A DNA stretch of 64,000 nucleotides, from the NCBI GenBank assembly GCA_017473105.1, contig JAFUNE010000002.1, positions 1 through 64,000 on the forward strand, written 5' to 3'. The position numbers were made by a program, and so were the translations under genes. A model generated the notes under the pieces. The model did not search any database. It was not told the origin of the DNA and saw nothing but the letters and a program-made list of their open reading frames with translations. Shown here one piece after another: positions 43,249 to 52,047 of the stretch. Position 1 is the first letter of the stretch. Every line of letters begins with the position of its first letter. The DNA comes from Bacilli bacterium. Its GTDB lineage: Bacteria; Bacillota_I; Bacilli_A; RF39; UBA660.

Positions 43249-45616
43249 ATACTATCATCCCTGTTCCTATAATAATTAATACTATTGAATATACATAATC
43301 TGGAATTACTATTTTATCTGTTATTGGAACTTTAACTTCCATTTCATCCTGCAGCTCACTAACAACTATTTGTCCTTTTTCAAGTATTTCAAATTCTTGT
43401 TTATTTGGATTAATTACATATCCTTTAGGAGCTTCTTTTTCTAATAAATAATATTTATTAATTGGTAAATCTTTTATAATTATCTGACCATTTTCATCAG
43501 TTCTGCCACTAAATATTAACTTATCATCTTCTAAAGTATAAATTTCCATTAATGTATTAGGAAGTGCTTTAGATTTTGATATATTAGTCTTTGTAAATTC
43601 AAGTGTTCCTTTTGGTAAATAATTTTTAATTGCTAATTTATAGTTAACAACTTCTGTATATTGATCTTTATATTTAATATCAACAATATATTCATTATTA
43701 TCTAATACATGATTTCCTACTGTTGCTATTTCTTTAATAACATATTTACCAAGTTCTAAACCTTTTATTACAATTTTTCCTTCTTCATTTGTTGTATATT
43801 CTTTTATTAATTTATCATTTTGATATAATCCAATTTTGACTCCTGATAATGTTATTTCATTATATTCATAACCTAAATCAAGATAATTTAATTCTTCACC
43901 GTATTTAGTAATTTCTAAATTTCCAAGAACTCTTTTATTTTCAAACTTAGTTTCAAATAATATTCCTTCTTCATTATCAGTTATTAATTTTGATTTTTCA
44001 TCGATTGTGAATTCTATTGATTCATTATTCCAAGTATAACCATCTATTGCTTGATCTACTTCAACAAGTTTATATTTACCACTATGTAATATTTGAGGTG
44101 TAATCATCACTCCATTTGAATCTGTTTTATATTCACAAACCTTATTATTATTTAGCATTTGACAAATATATTCTTTATTATTAACATCATATATTTTAAA
44201 TTTAATATTTGATCTTTTAATAACTTTTTTAGTATCTTTATCAATCTTAATAACTTTTAGTTTAGCTGTTACTTCTTTATCCAATATTTCTTTATTAATT
44301 GAATCTGTTGTTTCAACATTTATTTCAATATCACTTGAATAGTAGAAACCTTGTATTGTTGTTGTTTGATGCAATCTATATTTTCCATAAGGTAAAGTTA
44401 TTGAAATAACACCATTTTCATTTGTTACAAGTTCATTTATCTTTTTACCACTACTGTTATATAATTCAAAATTAACATTTGATTCTGGATGTTTTTCATC
44501 GCTTAATGCAAACACATAATATTTATTAATACTAATTGTTGATTTTATTATATTTTCTTTAACATTAATATTCGTTGTTTCAGTTCCTTTAGATTCAAAT
44601 TCATATTTATTTTCATCTAATAAATAACCCTTACTAGGAGTTATCTCTTTAATATAATACTCCCCATATTCCAAAACTTGATCACTAGTTGATTTTCCAT
44701 TTTCATCAGTTGTTAATTTTGTAATAAGTTCATCGGTTTCTTTGTTGTATATTCCATATTCCGCACCTTTTAAAGTTGCATCTCCTTGTGGTGTCTTTGT
44801 TTCGCTATCTTCTTTAGTTAATTCAACATTACCATAATATGTACTTAATCTAATTGCTGCTATTGTGGGATCAACATTGCCTGGTACTAATTGATTTTGA
44901 ACTTTGTTACCAACAAATATTTTATAATTACTTTCATAAGCTTGTTTTTTTGTAAATGATATTGTTGCTTTATCTGTAGACGGTTTTAAACTTAATTTAT
45001 TATCAGTTACAGTATATTCAACATTACTAGCTGAAATATCAAAATTTGACAGAACATTATTTGTGTCAGTTAATTCTAGTGTATCTCCTATTTGTATTTT
45101 ATGTACTTCACCATTAAAACTAACTGTTTTACTATGCTCTGAAATTAATCTATTTATTTCTTTTCTTTCGACTGATAAGTCAATATTAGTTCCAGCAGAC
45201 CAGTGTTTGGTATTAATTTTGCACCATGATCCTTCTCCCATTATTGCTTCCCATATCATACATTGAGTAGCAGCTCTATATTTTTTTGTTTTATGTCCCG
45301 GATATGTATATCCATAATATCCTATCAATAAAACTCTTTCTTTTATCTTATCTGATAGTCCTGTATGAGACCAATCAGACAAACTTACACTTCCATTATC
45401 AGAAACGGTTGGTTCAATACAATAAGATACTTCACCATTTAAAGAATAATTCTTCAAAGTTCCAGAATAATTTTCTCCTCCATTTTTCTTATCTCTTTCA
45501 TAATACCATCCTGAAGCCTCATCTTCTATTTTTACAGCATATACTTTTTCAGCATTTACAAAGATTGAAATAAATATGGATGATATTAGCAATATACTAT
45601 ACAATATCTTTTTCAT
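43223..45616 (-). CDS. Cell-wall-anchored adhesin with thioester and Cna-B/SpaA repeats
   Basis: About 797 residues, starting at MKKILYSILL (AAAGGA lies upstream). It has a signal peptide to about residue 25 (cleavage near VNA). The thioester domain has the paired motifs YCIEP and ATQCMIWE, which suggests a Cys-Gln thioester bond to host surfaces. About five Cna-B/SpaA-type beta modules follow, each with a GxYxxxE-type ending (YGEYYIKEI, YGKYRLHQT, SGKYKLVEV, LGKYVIKEI, INKYYLLEK). The C-terminus has VPITD, a membrane helix and a KKKKK tail. Typical LPxTG is absent; VPITD is the likely sorting site. Confidence 0.87.
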   Translation of the reverse strand: MKKILYSILLISSIFISIFVNAEKVYAVKIEDEASGWYYERDKKNGGENYSGTLKNYSLNGEVSYCIEPTVSDNGSVSLSDWSHTGLSDKIKERVLLIGYYGYTYPGHKTKKYRAATQCMIWEAIMGEGSWCKINTKHWSAGTNIDLSVERKEINRLISEHSKTVSFNGEVHKIQIGDTLELTDTNNVLSNFDISASNVEYTVTDNKLSLKPSTDKATISFTKKQAYESNYKIFVGNKVQNQLVPGNVDPTIAAIRLSTYYGNVELTKEDSETKTPQGDATLKGAEYGIYNKETDELITKLTTDENGKSTSDQVLEYGEYYIKEITPSKGYLLDENKYEFESKGTETTNINVKENIIKSTISINKYYVFALSDEKHPESNVNFELYNSSGKKINELVTNENGVISITLPYGKYRLHQTTTIQGFYYSSDIEINVETTDSINKEILDKEVTAKLKVIKIDKDTKKVIKRSNIKFKIYDVNNKEYICQMLNNNKVCEYKTDSNGVMITPQILHSGKYKLVEVDQAIDGYTWNNESIEFTIDEKSKLITDNEEGILFETKFENKRVLGNLEITKYGEELNYLDLGYEYNEITLSGVKIGLYQNDKLIKEYTTNEEGKIVIKGLELGKYVIKEIATVGNHVLDNNEYIVDIKYKDQYTEVVNYKLAIKNYLPKGTLEFTKTNISKSKALPNTLMEIYTLEDDKLIFSGRTDENGQIIIKDLPINKYYLLEKEAPKGYVINPNKQEFEILEKGQIVVSELQDEMEVKVPITDKIVIPDYVYSIVLIIIGTGMIVYASKKKKK

Positions 45617-45630
45617 GTTTTTTCCTTTCA

Positions 45631-45654
45631 AATAAAAAAGACACTTATGTGTCT
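45631..45654 (-). terminator. Intrinsic terminator after 209-residue secreted protein gene
   Basis: A 6-bp stem AGACAC/GTGTCT (45639-45654), loop TTAT-type, followed by TTTTTTATT on the minus strand. It overlaps the stop codon and lies before the adhesin start. Confidence 0.8.
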
Positions 45655-46282
45655 ATCCATACAATGATTTTAGTTTACTATCATTGCAATCTCCTGAATT
45701 ACAAAAGAAATGTAAATACCATCCTTTTGTATTACAATTGTTATCTACTACTTCAAAACATCTAAAATAACTAATGCTTGGCTTTTTTGTATTACCATGT
45801 TCTTCATTATAATCAAGGACTTCATTTAATTCGTTTGTTTGAATTTTATTACCATAAGATACACAAGCTGACCTTGAAGACTTATCAACTTTACCATGTG
45901 TAATAGATTCATAAAAATCACTACATTGAGGTTTAGGATTTTCCTTTGGCTTTTCTTCTTTGAGAGCTTCCTTTTTAGTCTCTTCTTTTTTTCTGTTATT
46001 TTTGGTTTCTTTTTTATTATTAATTTTTATTTTAGATTCTATTTTTGTAGTATTCTTATCAGTTTTATTATCTTTCTTTTTAGTTGATTCAATATTATTA
46101 TTAGAACTAATAGTTTTCTCTTTATCATCTACTATTTCCATAATAACATTTTCTTCAATGATTTCTTCTTTTACTTTAATTTGTTTTGACTCAGTTATAT
46201 CATTTACTTCTATCTTCTCAAATCGTAAAAAAGAACCTATAAATACTAAACATGCAGTAGCTATTATTCTAATTATTTTCAT
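45653..46282 (-). CDS. Secreted protein with charged linker and cysteine-rich C-terminal domain
   Basis: A 209-residue exported protein. It has a hydrophobic start (residues 3-18), a long K/E/T-rich linker (about 60-110), then a domain with six cysteines (QCSDFYESITHGKVDKSSRSACVSYGNK and later FRCFEVVDNNCNTKGWYLHFFCNSGDCN), consistent with disulfides. Not recognised. Encoded before the adhesin and sortase, it may be a surface or conjugation-pair factor. Confidence 0.6.
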   Translation of the reverse strand: MKIIRIIATACLVFIGSFLRFEKIEVNDITESKQIKVKEEIIEENVIMEIVDDKEKTISSNNNIESTKKKDNKTDKNTTKIESKIKINNKKETKNNRKKEETKKEALKEEKPKENPKPQCSDFYESITHGKVDKSSRSACVSYGNKIQTNELNEVLDYNEEHGNTKKPSISYFRCFEVVDNNCNTKGWYLHFFCNSGDCNDSKLKSLYG

Positions 46283-46391
46283 AACACATCTCCCTTTTTC
46301 AAGAGCAATATATCACAAAATAATAAAAAGTCAAAATCATTGATCGAATCAACTGTAAACTAATCAATCAATTTCATCACCTCCATATTAT

Positions 46392-46883
46392 TTATATATT
46401 CGTTTCTTCCCATCCAAGATAGTTACCTATTTTTATTATTATACTTTTATTAATTAATTGAAAAGTAGGATATGCGATATGCAGTATTCTCCTAATAGAA
46501 TTACCGCTTCTCTTATAAATATATAATTGCATGAATAAGTTTTTTTCAATGATACTAAACTTATTGTCATACACATATTTATATTTCTCATATAAAATAT
46601 CCAATTCCTTACTAAGATCTGCTCTCATACAGCCATCTTTTTCAACAATCATAGAGGGACTTGAATTTTTATTTATTGAGATATTATAATTTTGATTTGC
46701 AAGACCATCACATTCTTCATATTTCATTTGCTTTTCTTCAATATCAAATAATTCGTAATTTAATCTTTGTTGAATTAAATCAGTATTATATTTTTTAATT
46801 ATTTCTTCCGAAAGAATTTTATAATCATCCATAAAAGAAACTTTGATATTTTCTTCGCAATTTGCAAATTTTTCAAAAAACAT
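46392..46883 (-). CDS. Sigma/ArpU-like putative transcriptional activator, first gene of transfer operon
   Basis: 163 residues, start set by GAGGTGAG a few bases before the ATG at 46883. It is soluble. The C-terminal 60 residues (IIEKNLFMQLYIYKRSGNSIRRILHIAYPTFQLINKSI) resemble sigma-70 region-4 / ArpU-type helix-turn-helix regulators of phages and ICEs. It is the first gene after the leader with the strong promoter and hairpins at 46913-47056, and so is well placed to switch the transfer genes. Recognition is by general shape only. Confidence 0.5.
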   Translation of the reverse strand: MFFEKFANCEENIKVSFMDDYKILSEEIIKKYNTDLIQQRLNYELFDIEEKQMKYEECDGLANQNYNISINKNSSPSMIVEKDGCMRADLSKELDILYEKYKYVYDNKFSIIEKNLFMQLYIYKRSGNSIRRILHIAYPTFQLINKSIIIKIGNYLGWEETNI

Positions 46884-46902
46884 ATATCTCACCTCTCGCT
46901 AT

Positions 46903-47056
46903 AATAAAAAAAGAGAAAAGCTTAAAAATGTACTTCTCTCCATTTATAATTTTAAAAACCGAAAAAACAATAGTTTTTTCAAAAAAATAATAACCCTATA
47001 CTATGGGTTCCCCTCATACTGGTTAATTATTTTACATTTTTTTTAAAATTTGTCAA
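46903..47056 (-). promoter_or_regulatory. Promoter and attenuator-like leader of transfer operon
   Basis: On the minus strand TTGACA (47056-47051), a 16-bp spacer and TAAAAT (47034-47029) form a strong promoter. The transcript then meets three stem-loops before the first ATG: AACCC/GGGTT (47009-46992) followed by a T-rich tract, an 8-bp GAAAAAAC/GTTTTTTC (46980-46961), and GAGAGAAG/CTTTTCTC (46940-46913) followed by seven T. The first and third are terminator-like, so read-through must be allowed for the operon to be expressed. Confidence 0.6.
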
Positions 47057-47180
47057 CATAAAGATTTAAAATCAACTACTAAATAGTAATTAATAATTAT
47101 CTCATAATAGCATTATAAAACATTAAATATTTTTTTTGTTGTTAAAACTATTATCAATCTATTTTTCAATCGTTTTTTAT

Positions 47181-47510
47181 TTAGTTTCTTTTGTTCTTGC
47201 ATTTTTGTAATAATTCAATAATGGAATGATTTCTTATATATTTATTTAAAAAAATAAAGTACTCAGATGCTTGCATTAATTTATCAAATCTTTTCATCAA
47301 TAAAGAAGAAGCCAACATTTGATCATGATGGCTTATTACATAGCAATAAACTTCATAGTGAATAACAGCGACTTGATTAAAAACAACACCGATGCTGTAT
47401 CCTTCTTTAATGTATTCCTTATTATTTATCAATTTACGTTTATCTTTTAAATTATATTTTTCTGAATATTTTTGTAATAAACAAATATAATCATTTATAC
47501 TTGAATTCAT
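47181..47510 (-). CDS. Uncharacterised 109-residue ICE protein
   Basis: A small soluble helical protein, not recognised. The middle (AVIHYEVYCYVISHHDQMLASSLLMKRFDKLMQASEYFIFL) is helical with paired histidines but no known motif. It lies alone upstream of the transfer promoter and downstream of the FtsX-like genes. It may be a regulator or belong to the cargo unit. Confidence 0.55.
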   Translation of the reverse strand: MNSSINDYICLLQKYSEKYNLKDKRKLINNKEYIKEGYSIGVVFNQVAVIHYEVYCYVISHHDQMLASSLLMKRFDKLMQASEYFIFLNKYIRNHSIIELLQKCKNKRN

Positions 47511-47574
47511 TTTTCACTCCTTAGTCATTTATATAACCACTATTATTTTAACTATTTCAAAATTATAGCAGTTA

Positions 47575-48288
47575 TTAATCTTTAGAAATTTTAAGCATAA
47601 TATTTTTGGAAGAAATATTACATATAATGTTTATAAATGATAAAATTATAAATTGAATAATTATATAAAATATATTGCTAATAAATTGACCAAACAATAA
47701 TAAAACTAATACTATTAAAAAATTAATTATTAAAGAAATAATTAATATAATATTAATTGATATTATTTTAATATTTTTTATTTCTTTTAAACTATAACCT
47801 AAATAGTATAAAAGTTTCAAATAATCATAACTTTTGTTTTTAATAATATTTAATACTGTTATATAAATATAAACAAGTATAATGTTAGAAACTATAACAA
47901 AGTAAGACAACATTTTTTGAATTTTTATTTTATTAATAGGTATTTGTTCTTCTAATAATTCATAATTATAATTATTATCATTTAAATAACTAATTATTAC
48001 ATCGCTATTTTTTCGTTCATATGTAATATAACAAATGTTGTTGTTGTTGGAGATTAAATTACAACTGTTTTTTTTAAAGTTCAATTTTTTGCTTAAGTAA
48101 GCTATATCATCATCAGAAGTATATATTTTCATTCTTGCTTCTAAAGTATTATTAGGATTTATCCTATATCCATAATAGCTATTAACATAATTAAGTAAGG
48201 ACATAAACAAAAAAACAAATATAATCATTATATAAATATTAAAGTTTTTTTTGTTTCTTAAGAAAAAAATAATTGTTTTGTTTTTCAT
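47575..48288 (-). CDS. FtsX-like permease subunit, short (ICE cargo)
   Basis: A 237-residue membrane protein. It has a first helix (15-36), an extracytoplasmic part, and three helices (residues 125-230) with a YLKLLYYLGYSLKEIKNI segment of the FtsX type. It looks like the C-terminal half of a MacB/FtsX permease encoded as a separate gene. It overlaps the 398-residue permease by 4 bases, which itself overlaps the ATPase. The three would form one ABC transporter. Confidence 0.7.
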   Translation of the reverse strand: MKNKTIIFFLRNKKNFNIYIMIIFVFLFMSLLNYVNSYYGYRINPNNTLEARMKIYTSDDDIAYLSKKLNFKKNSCNLISNNNNICYITYERKNSDVIISYLNDNNYNYELLEEQIPINKIKIQKMLSYFVIVSNIILVYIYITVLNIIKNKSYDYLKLLYYLGYSLKEIKNIKIISINIILIISLIINFLIVLVLLLFGQFISNIFYIIIQFIILSFINIICNISSKNIMLKISKD

Positions 48289-49481
48289 AGCACTTCGTCC
48301 TGAGCTTTAATTAATTTGTTGTAATATAATTGAGAATTAACTACAAAAAATACAGCATATACTAAATAAAATAAGAACAATGTTTTAAAATCAAAAGATA
48401 ATTCTAATTTGCTAATAATAAGAGGATAATTATAAATAATTAATTTAATTATAAATATAAGTATAACAATAACAAAAGATGAAACTAAAATACTAAATAA
48501 CAAAATAATACTACTATCATACATTAAAATTGATTTCACTTCATTTTTAGAATATCCTATAGTTCTTAAAATATTAAATTCTGAAAGTTTATCATAGAAT
48601 CTTTTCTTATTCATATTAACAATTAATAAGAATACAAAAAGAATTGAACTAATCATTAACACTGCAGATATTTTTTTCACGAAGTTTATAAAAGAATAAT
48701 CAATAAAATAAACATCCGAAAATTCATAACCCAATTTTTCTACTTCTTCTTTAACATAATCATGATTATTAGAATTATTAATTGAAATCATTAATGAATC
48801 AATTTGATTTGAAAAATAGTTTTCAGGATAAGAATTATTAAAAATTTCAGATAATAATTCTCTTGATGCATAACAAGTATTTTCATCAATAGTATACTTA
48901 CTATTATCAAATATATCAACAACCTTCATTTTTAGTTTTACTTTACTACTATTTCCATCGTCATCTAAAGTTTTAAAATAATGAGAATCAATAGTATCAC
49001 CAATTGAAAAACTATAAAAGTCTTTTCTTTTTAGAAATTTCTTTTCTTCAATATTATCACTATGATAAAAAGATTTTGGGCATATTATATCATTTTTGTT
49101 ATTATAATTGGATGATACTTTTTTTAAATCGTTAGTTGATTTACCAATTAGAAAAAAACTTCCATTAAATTCCATATTTCCTATTTTATCAATATATACA
49201 CTTACTTCATTTTCGTAATCGTTAAAAACCTCTTTAATATTTTTTATGTTTTTTAGTTTATTAATTACATCTTCTTTTCGATCTTCAACTGAATATGTTA
49301 CAAAAGCATAATTGTAATTGTAATTGTTCATTATACCATAATATAAATAATTAAGAAGTGCTTTTTTAAAAGTAAAAACACCAACAATTAAAATTGATAA
49401 TAATGTAATAAATATTAAGAATTGTTTATAGTATTTCTTACTCGAATTTATGCAATATATTATTTTTTCTTTTACTTTCAT
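48285..49481 (-). CDS. FtsX-like ABC permease (ICE cargo)
   Basis: A 398-residue protein. The first helix (17-37) precedes a large extracytoplasmic domain (40-255), and three helices follow with FsX-type sequence LSEFNILRTIGYSKNEVKSILMYD. It overlaps both neighbours by 4 bases. A MacB-like exporter or a peptide-resistance/peptide-export permease is possible. The substrate is probably the secreted protein encoded upstream, or an external antimicrobial peptide. Confidence 0.75.
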   Translation of the reverse strand: MKVKEKIIYCINSSKKYYKQFLIFITLLSILIVGVFTFKKALLNYLYYGIMNNYNYNYAFVTYSVEDRKEDVINKLKNIKNIKEVFNDYENEVSVYIDKIGNMEFNGSFFLIGKSTNDLKKVSSNYNNKNDIICPKSFYHSDNIEEKKFLKRKDFYSFSIGDTIDSHYFKTLDDDGNSSKVKLKMKVVDIFDNSKYTIDENTCYASRELLSEIFNNSYPENYFSNQIDSLMISINNSNNHDYVKEEVEKLGYEFSDVYFIDYSFINFVKKISAVLMISSILFVFLLIVNMNKKRFYDKLSEFNILRTIGYSKNEVKSILMYDSSIILLFSILVSSFVIVILIFIIKLIIYNYPLIISKLELSFDFKTLFLFYLVYAVFFVVNSQLYYNKLIKAQDEVL

Positions 49482-50146
49482 ATTTTATTCAACTTTCCTT
49501 TACTTAATTCATATATTTCATCTGCATATTTTAATATATCATTATCATGAGTAACTACAATTACACATTTATTACTATTAACTAATTTTTTAAATAATTC
49601 AAGAATATGTTTTTTGTTTTCATTATCAACATTACCAGTTGGCTCATCAGCAAGTATTATTTTTGGATTATTTATTAAAGCTCTTGCTATTGCAACCCTT
49701 TGTTGCTCACCTCCAGATAATTCACTAGGATAATAATCAATTCTATCTTCTAGGTTAACATATTCCAATAATTTTTTTGCTCTTTCTTTAATTTTATTAG
49801 TATTATTATTATTTTTTAAAGCTGGTAAAATAATATTTTCTTCTACCGTTAAAAAATCAAGTAAATTATAATTTTGAAAAACAAAACCAATTGTTAAATT
49901 TCTAAAATTAGAAGCATCATGATCATTAAATTCACTAATGGATTTATTATTTATGATTATATCTCCACTATTAACATTGGTAATTAGAGATAAACATTTT
50001 AAAAAAGAAGTCTTACCAGCTCCTGATTTTCCTATTATCATATATAATTTTCCATACTCAAAATTAATACTAGCTTTATCTAATACAACATTTTCTTTTC
50101 CATTTTTATAATATTTTTTTGTTAAATTGTTTACATATATTTCCAT
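49478..50146 (-). CDS. ABC transporter ATP-binding protein (ICE cargo)
   Basis: A 222-residue ATPase. It has Walker A GKSGAGKTS near residue 38, Q-loop FVFQNYNLLDFLTVEENI, signature [19 protein letters not shown], Walker B IILADEPTGNVD and VVTHD. This is the LolD/MacB subfamily and it overlaps the FtsX-like permease. It follows the gene for a secreted 146-residue protein, after a hairpin that may limit read-through. Confidence 0.92.
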   Translation of the reverse strand: MEIYVNNLTKKYYKNGKENVVLDKASINFEYGKLYMIIGKSGAGKTSFLKCLSLITNVNSGDIIINNKSISEFNDHDASNFRNLTIGFVFQNYNLLDFLTVEENIILPALKNNNNTNKIKERAKKLLEYVNLEDRIDYYPSELSGGEQQRVAIARALINNPKIILADEPTGNVDNENKKHILELFKKLVNSNKCVIVVTHDNDILKYADEIYELSKGKLNKI

Positions 50147-50164
50147 TTTTACCTCTCAAATTAT

Positions 50165-50195
50165 TCTAAAGGAAAGTTTTCAACTTTCCTTTAGA
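50165..50195 (-). terminator. 12-bp perfect hairpin between secreted protein and ABC genes
   Basis: TCTAAAGGAAAG/CTTTCCTTTAGA with a 7-base loop, followed by GAATAATTT on the minus strand. The T tract is weak, so it may be a partial terminator or RNA stabiliser. Confidence 0.6.
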
Positions 50196-50198
50196 AAA

Positions 50199-50636
50199 CT
50201 AATCATAACTTATCATTTTAACACTATCAGAGTATAATCCTGAATACCATGTTCCAACTCCATCATTTCCTAAATAAGCTTTAGAATGAGATCCAAATCC
50301 ATACCATTTTTTTCCCGAACCATAATTACCCATAACAGTTGTAAATGTTGATCCAAGAGTAAATGATTGACTTACTCTTTTTTGTTGAGTTGAACCTATA
50401 AGATTTTTCTTATTTAAGGTAATAATAACAATTAATGGTGCGTCAGTAGTTTCTACTCCATCTGCTGTAATAGTTACTTTATGTTTTGGATTATCATAAG
50501 TTCTTGTAGACCCATTAACTTGATTACCAGCAGGAAGAACAAGATAACTATTATAGGTTGTAGCAAAAGCAATACATGGTGCTAATAAAATAGCAAATAA
50601 AGCAATCAAAAATACTCCTTTTTTCATACTATTCAT
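50199..50636 (-). CDS. Secreted 145-residue protein, candidate peptide product of the ABC cassette
   Basis: The start at MNSMKKGVF is set by AAAGGAG four bases before it. It has a signal peptide to about residue 25 (LLAPCIAFAT), then a beta-rich mature part with NPKHKVTITADGVETTDAPLIVIITLNKK and a glycine-, tyrosine- and serine-rich end (YGSGKKWYGFGSHSKAYLG, GTWYSGLYSD). No lantibiotic or LPxTG signal is visible. The end is a little like lactococcin-972-type bacteriocins, but this is only a resemblance. The ABC/FtsX genes downstream are natural partners. Confidence 0.6.
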   Translation of the reverse strand: MNSMKKGVFLIALFAILLAPCIAFATTYNSYLVLPAGNQVNGSTRTYDNPKHKVTITADGVETTDAPLIVIITLNKKNLIGSTQQKRVSQSFTLGSTFTTVMGNYGSGKKWYGFGSHSKAYLGNDGVGTWYSGLYSDSVKMISYD

Positions 50637-50644
50637 ATCTCCTT

Positions 50645-50695
50645 TCAATAATATTTTTTTAGTACTATTCTTCTTACATAATAATCAACCTCCAT
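50645..50695 (-). CDS. Possible 16-residue leader peptide
   Basis: A short ORF, MEVDYYVRRIVLKKYY, whose TGA overlaps the start of the ribosome binding site of the secreted protein (TGAAAGGAG). It could control that gene by translation, but its own start lacks a good ribosome binding site. Listed as a candidate only. Confidence 0.3.
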   Translation of the reverse strand: MEVDYYVRRIVLKKYY

Positions 50696-50699
50696 TCTT

Positions 50700-50728
50700 A
50701 AATCTACAAATTAGAAAAATGTAGATTT
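50700..50728. repeat. Inverted repeat upstream of the leader ORF
   Basis: A 9-bp stem AAATCTACA/TGTAGATTT separated by 11 bases, about 65-90 bases upstream of the secreted protein start. Without a T-run on the coding strand it is more likely an operator or an RNA fold than a terminator. Confidence 0.5.
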
Positions 50729-50826
50729 GTAATGCTAACATGCAATTACTAATATAAATTTACAATAATAGTTTTTAACAGTTAACAATTATTAAGTTGA
50801 TTTTATGTAATTTTAGGTGGAATTAG

Positions 50827-51492
50827 TCAGCTTCTATATTGATTTAACTTAAATAATACATTTAGTAATGATTTACATTTATTATAATTATTTAATAGTA
50901 TACTCCAATAATCACAATATTTATGATAAATATTTTTGTAAATATTACTACAATCACAATAAATTCCTTTTTTTGAATAATAATTCTTTAATTCATTAAT
51001 ATCATTTTTATAATTCGAAAAAATATAGATTAACTCATATCTGTTAAAATTAGACCAGATTATATATACAAAAAAAGAAAAGAGTTTATCTAATTCTTCA
51101 CCATCAATTACATTAATATCCTTTTTAATATGTATAGATGAAAAAAAATTTGAATACTCATCATATATAAATGTCATATTATTATAACAATTAGACACAA
51201 AAAATTCTTTATAGTCTAATTCATTACTATTTTTTTTAAATAAAAAAAATGGAAAAGAATAATCCAAAATTAAATACAAATATTTTATCTTATTATTAAC
51301 TATAGAAAAAATAGTATTATAAAAATTGATAAATTCATCTAAATTATGCAAAACAATTTCAAATTCACTTTCAGTGTTTATTTTGGTTAAAAAAATAGTA
51401 AAGTTATATTTAAAAACCAAACTATAAATAATTTCAAAATTATCTAGATTGTTATTATTTAATAGTTTTTTTTTAAATGTACTTAATTTCAT
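50827..51492 (-). CDS. Uncharacterised 221-residue ICE protein
   Basis: A soluble protein very rich in N, Y, F, I and K, not recognised. It has no signal peptide; hydrophobic stretches (FFVYIIWSNF, KYLYLILDYSFPFFLF) are short and probably core beta strands. A late CDCSNIYKNIYHKYC segment carries cysteines. It is encoded divergently from the tandem-HTH regulator at 51592 across a 99-base gap, suggesting shared control. Context only. Confidence 0.5.
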   Translation of the reverse strand: MKLSTFKKKLLNNNNLDNFEIIYSLVFKYNFTIFLTKINTESEFEIVLHNLDEFINFYNTIFSIVNNKIKYLYLILDYSFPFFLFKKNSNELDYKEFFVSNCYNNMTFIYDEYSNFFSSIHIKKDINVIDGEELDKLFSFFVYIIWSNFNRYELIYIFSNYKNDINELKNYYSKKGIYCDCSNIYKNIYHKYCDYWSILLNNYNKCKSLLNVLFKLNQYRS

Positions 51493-51591
51493 AATATCAC
51501 CGAGTTAATTATATCACAAATATCGTATTTTTGCATATAATACGTATTTTTTATTTTTAAATGGGAAAATTAAAATGGGTGGATTAAATAT
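51493..51591. promoter_or_regulatory. Divergent control region of XRE regulator
   Basis: A 99-base gap between divergent genes. It contains an inverted pair CGTAT...ATACG around TTTTTGCATATA with a TATAAT overlapping it. A GGGTGG ribosome binding site lies before the ATG at 51592. This is the usual layout of an autoregulated Cro/CI-type switch. Confidence 0.5.
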
Positions 51592-52047
51592 ATGTATTTT
51601 CAAAGATTAATAAATATTAGAGAATTATATAATTACAATCAAAATCAAATGGCAAAGATATTAAAAACATCACAGTCGAATTACTCTAGATGGGAAAAAG
51701 CAACAGAATTAATACCATTAGATAAATTATCATTGTTTTGTAACTATTTTAATACAAATATGGATTACATGCTTGGAATAAGTAACTTCAAAAATGGAAA
51801 TGGAACTCATTTATTAAATAAAAAGATAATTGGTAAAAGAATAAAAATAATAAGGAAAAAATATATAATAACCCAAAAAGAATTAGCAGCATGCCTAAAC
51901 ACAACGCAATCAACCATAAGTGCAAACGAAAATGGAAAAACAAAGTTATTAACAGCTTTTGCTATACAAATAGTATATAAATATAATATATCACTTGATT
52001 GGATCTGTGGCAGAACTGATAATATGAATATAAAAAAACAAATTTGA
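51592..52047 (+). CDS. Tandem XRE-family regulator of the ICE
   Basis: A 151-residue protein and the only clear plus-strand gene of the element. It carries two Cro/CI helix-turn-helix domains: residues 1-60 (ELYNYNQNQMAKILKTSQSNYSRWEKA) and 76-140 (IIRKKYIITQKELAACLNTTQSTISANENG). Two domains in one chain would let a monomer or dimer read a long operator. It is a likely master repressor or switch of the element's genes, with a control region shared with the divergent 50827 gene. Followed by a strong terminator. Confidence 0.8.
   Translation: MYFQRLINIRELYNYNQNQMAKILKTSQSNYSRWEKATELIPLDKLSLFCNYFNTNMDYMLGISNFKNGNGTHLLNKKIIGKRIKIIRKKYIITQKELAACLNTTQSTISANENGKTKLLTAFAIQIVYKYNISLDWICGRTDNMNIKKQI

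Noticed and set aside
43223..45616. Repeated segments as a CRISPR or nucleotide repeat array
   Set aside because: The repeats are protein-level Cna-B modules with diverged DNA, not short identical repeats with spacers.
50827..51492. Membrane protein
   Set aside because: Hydrophobic stretches are too short and are flanked by many polar residues; soluble core strands are more likely.
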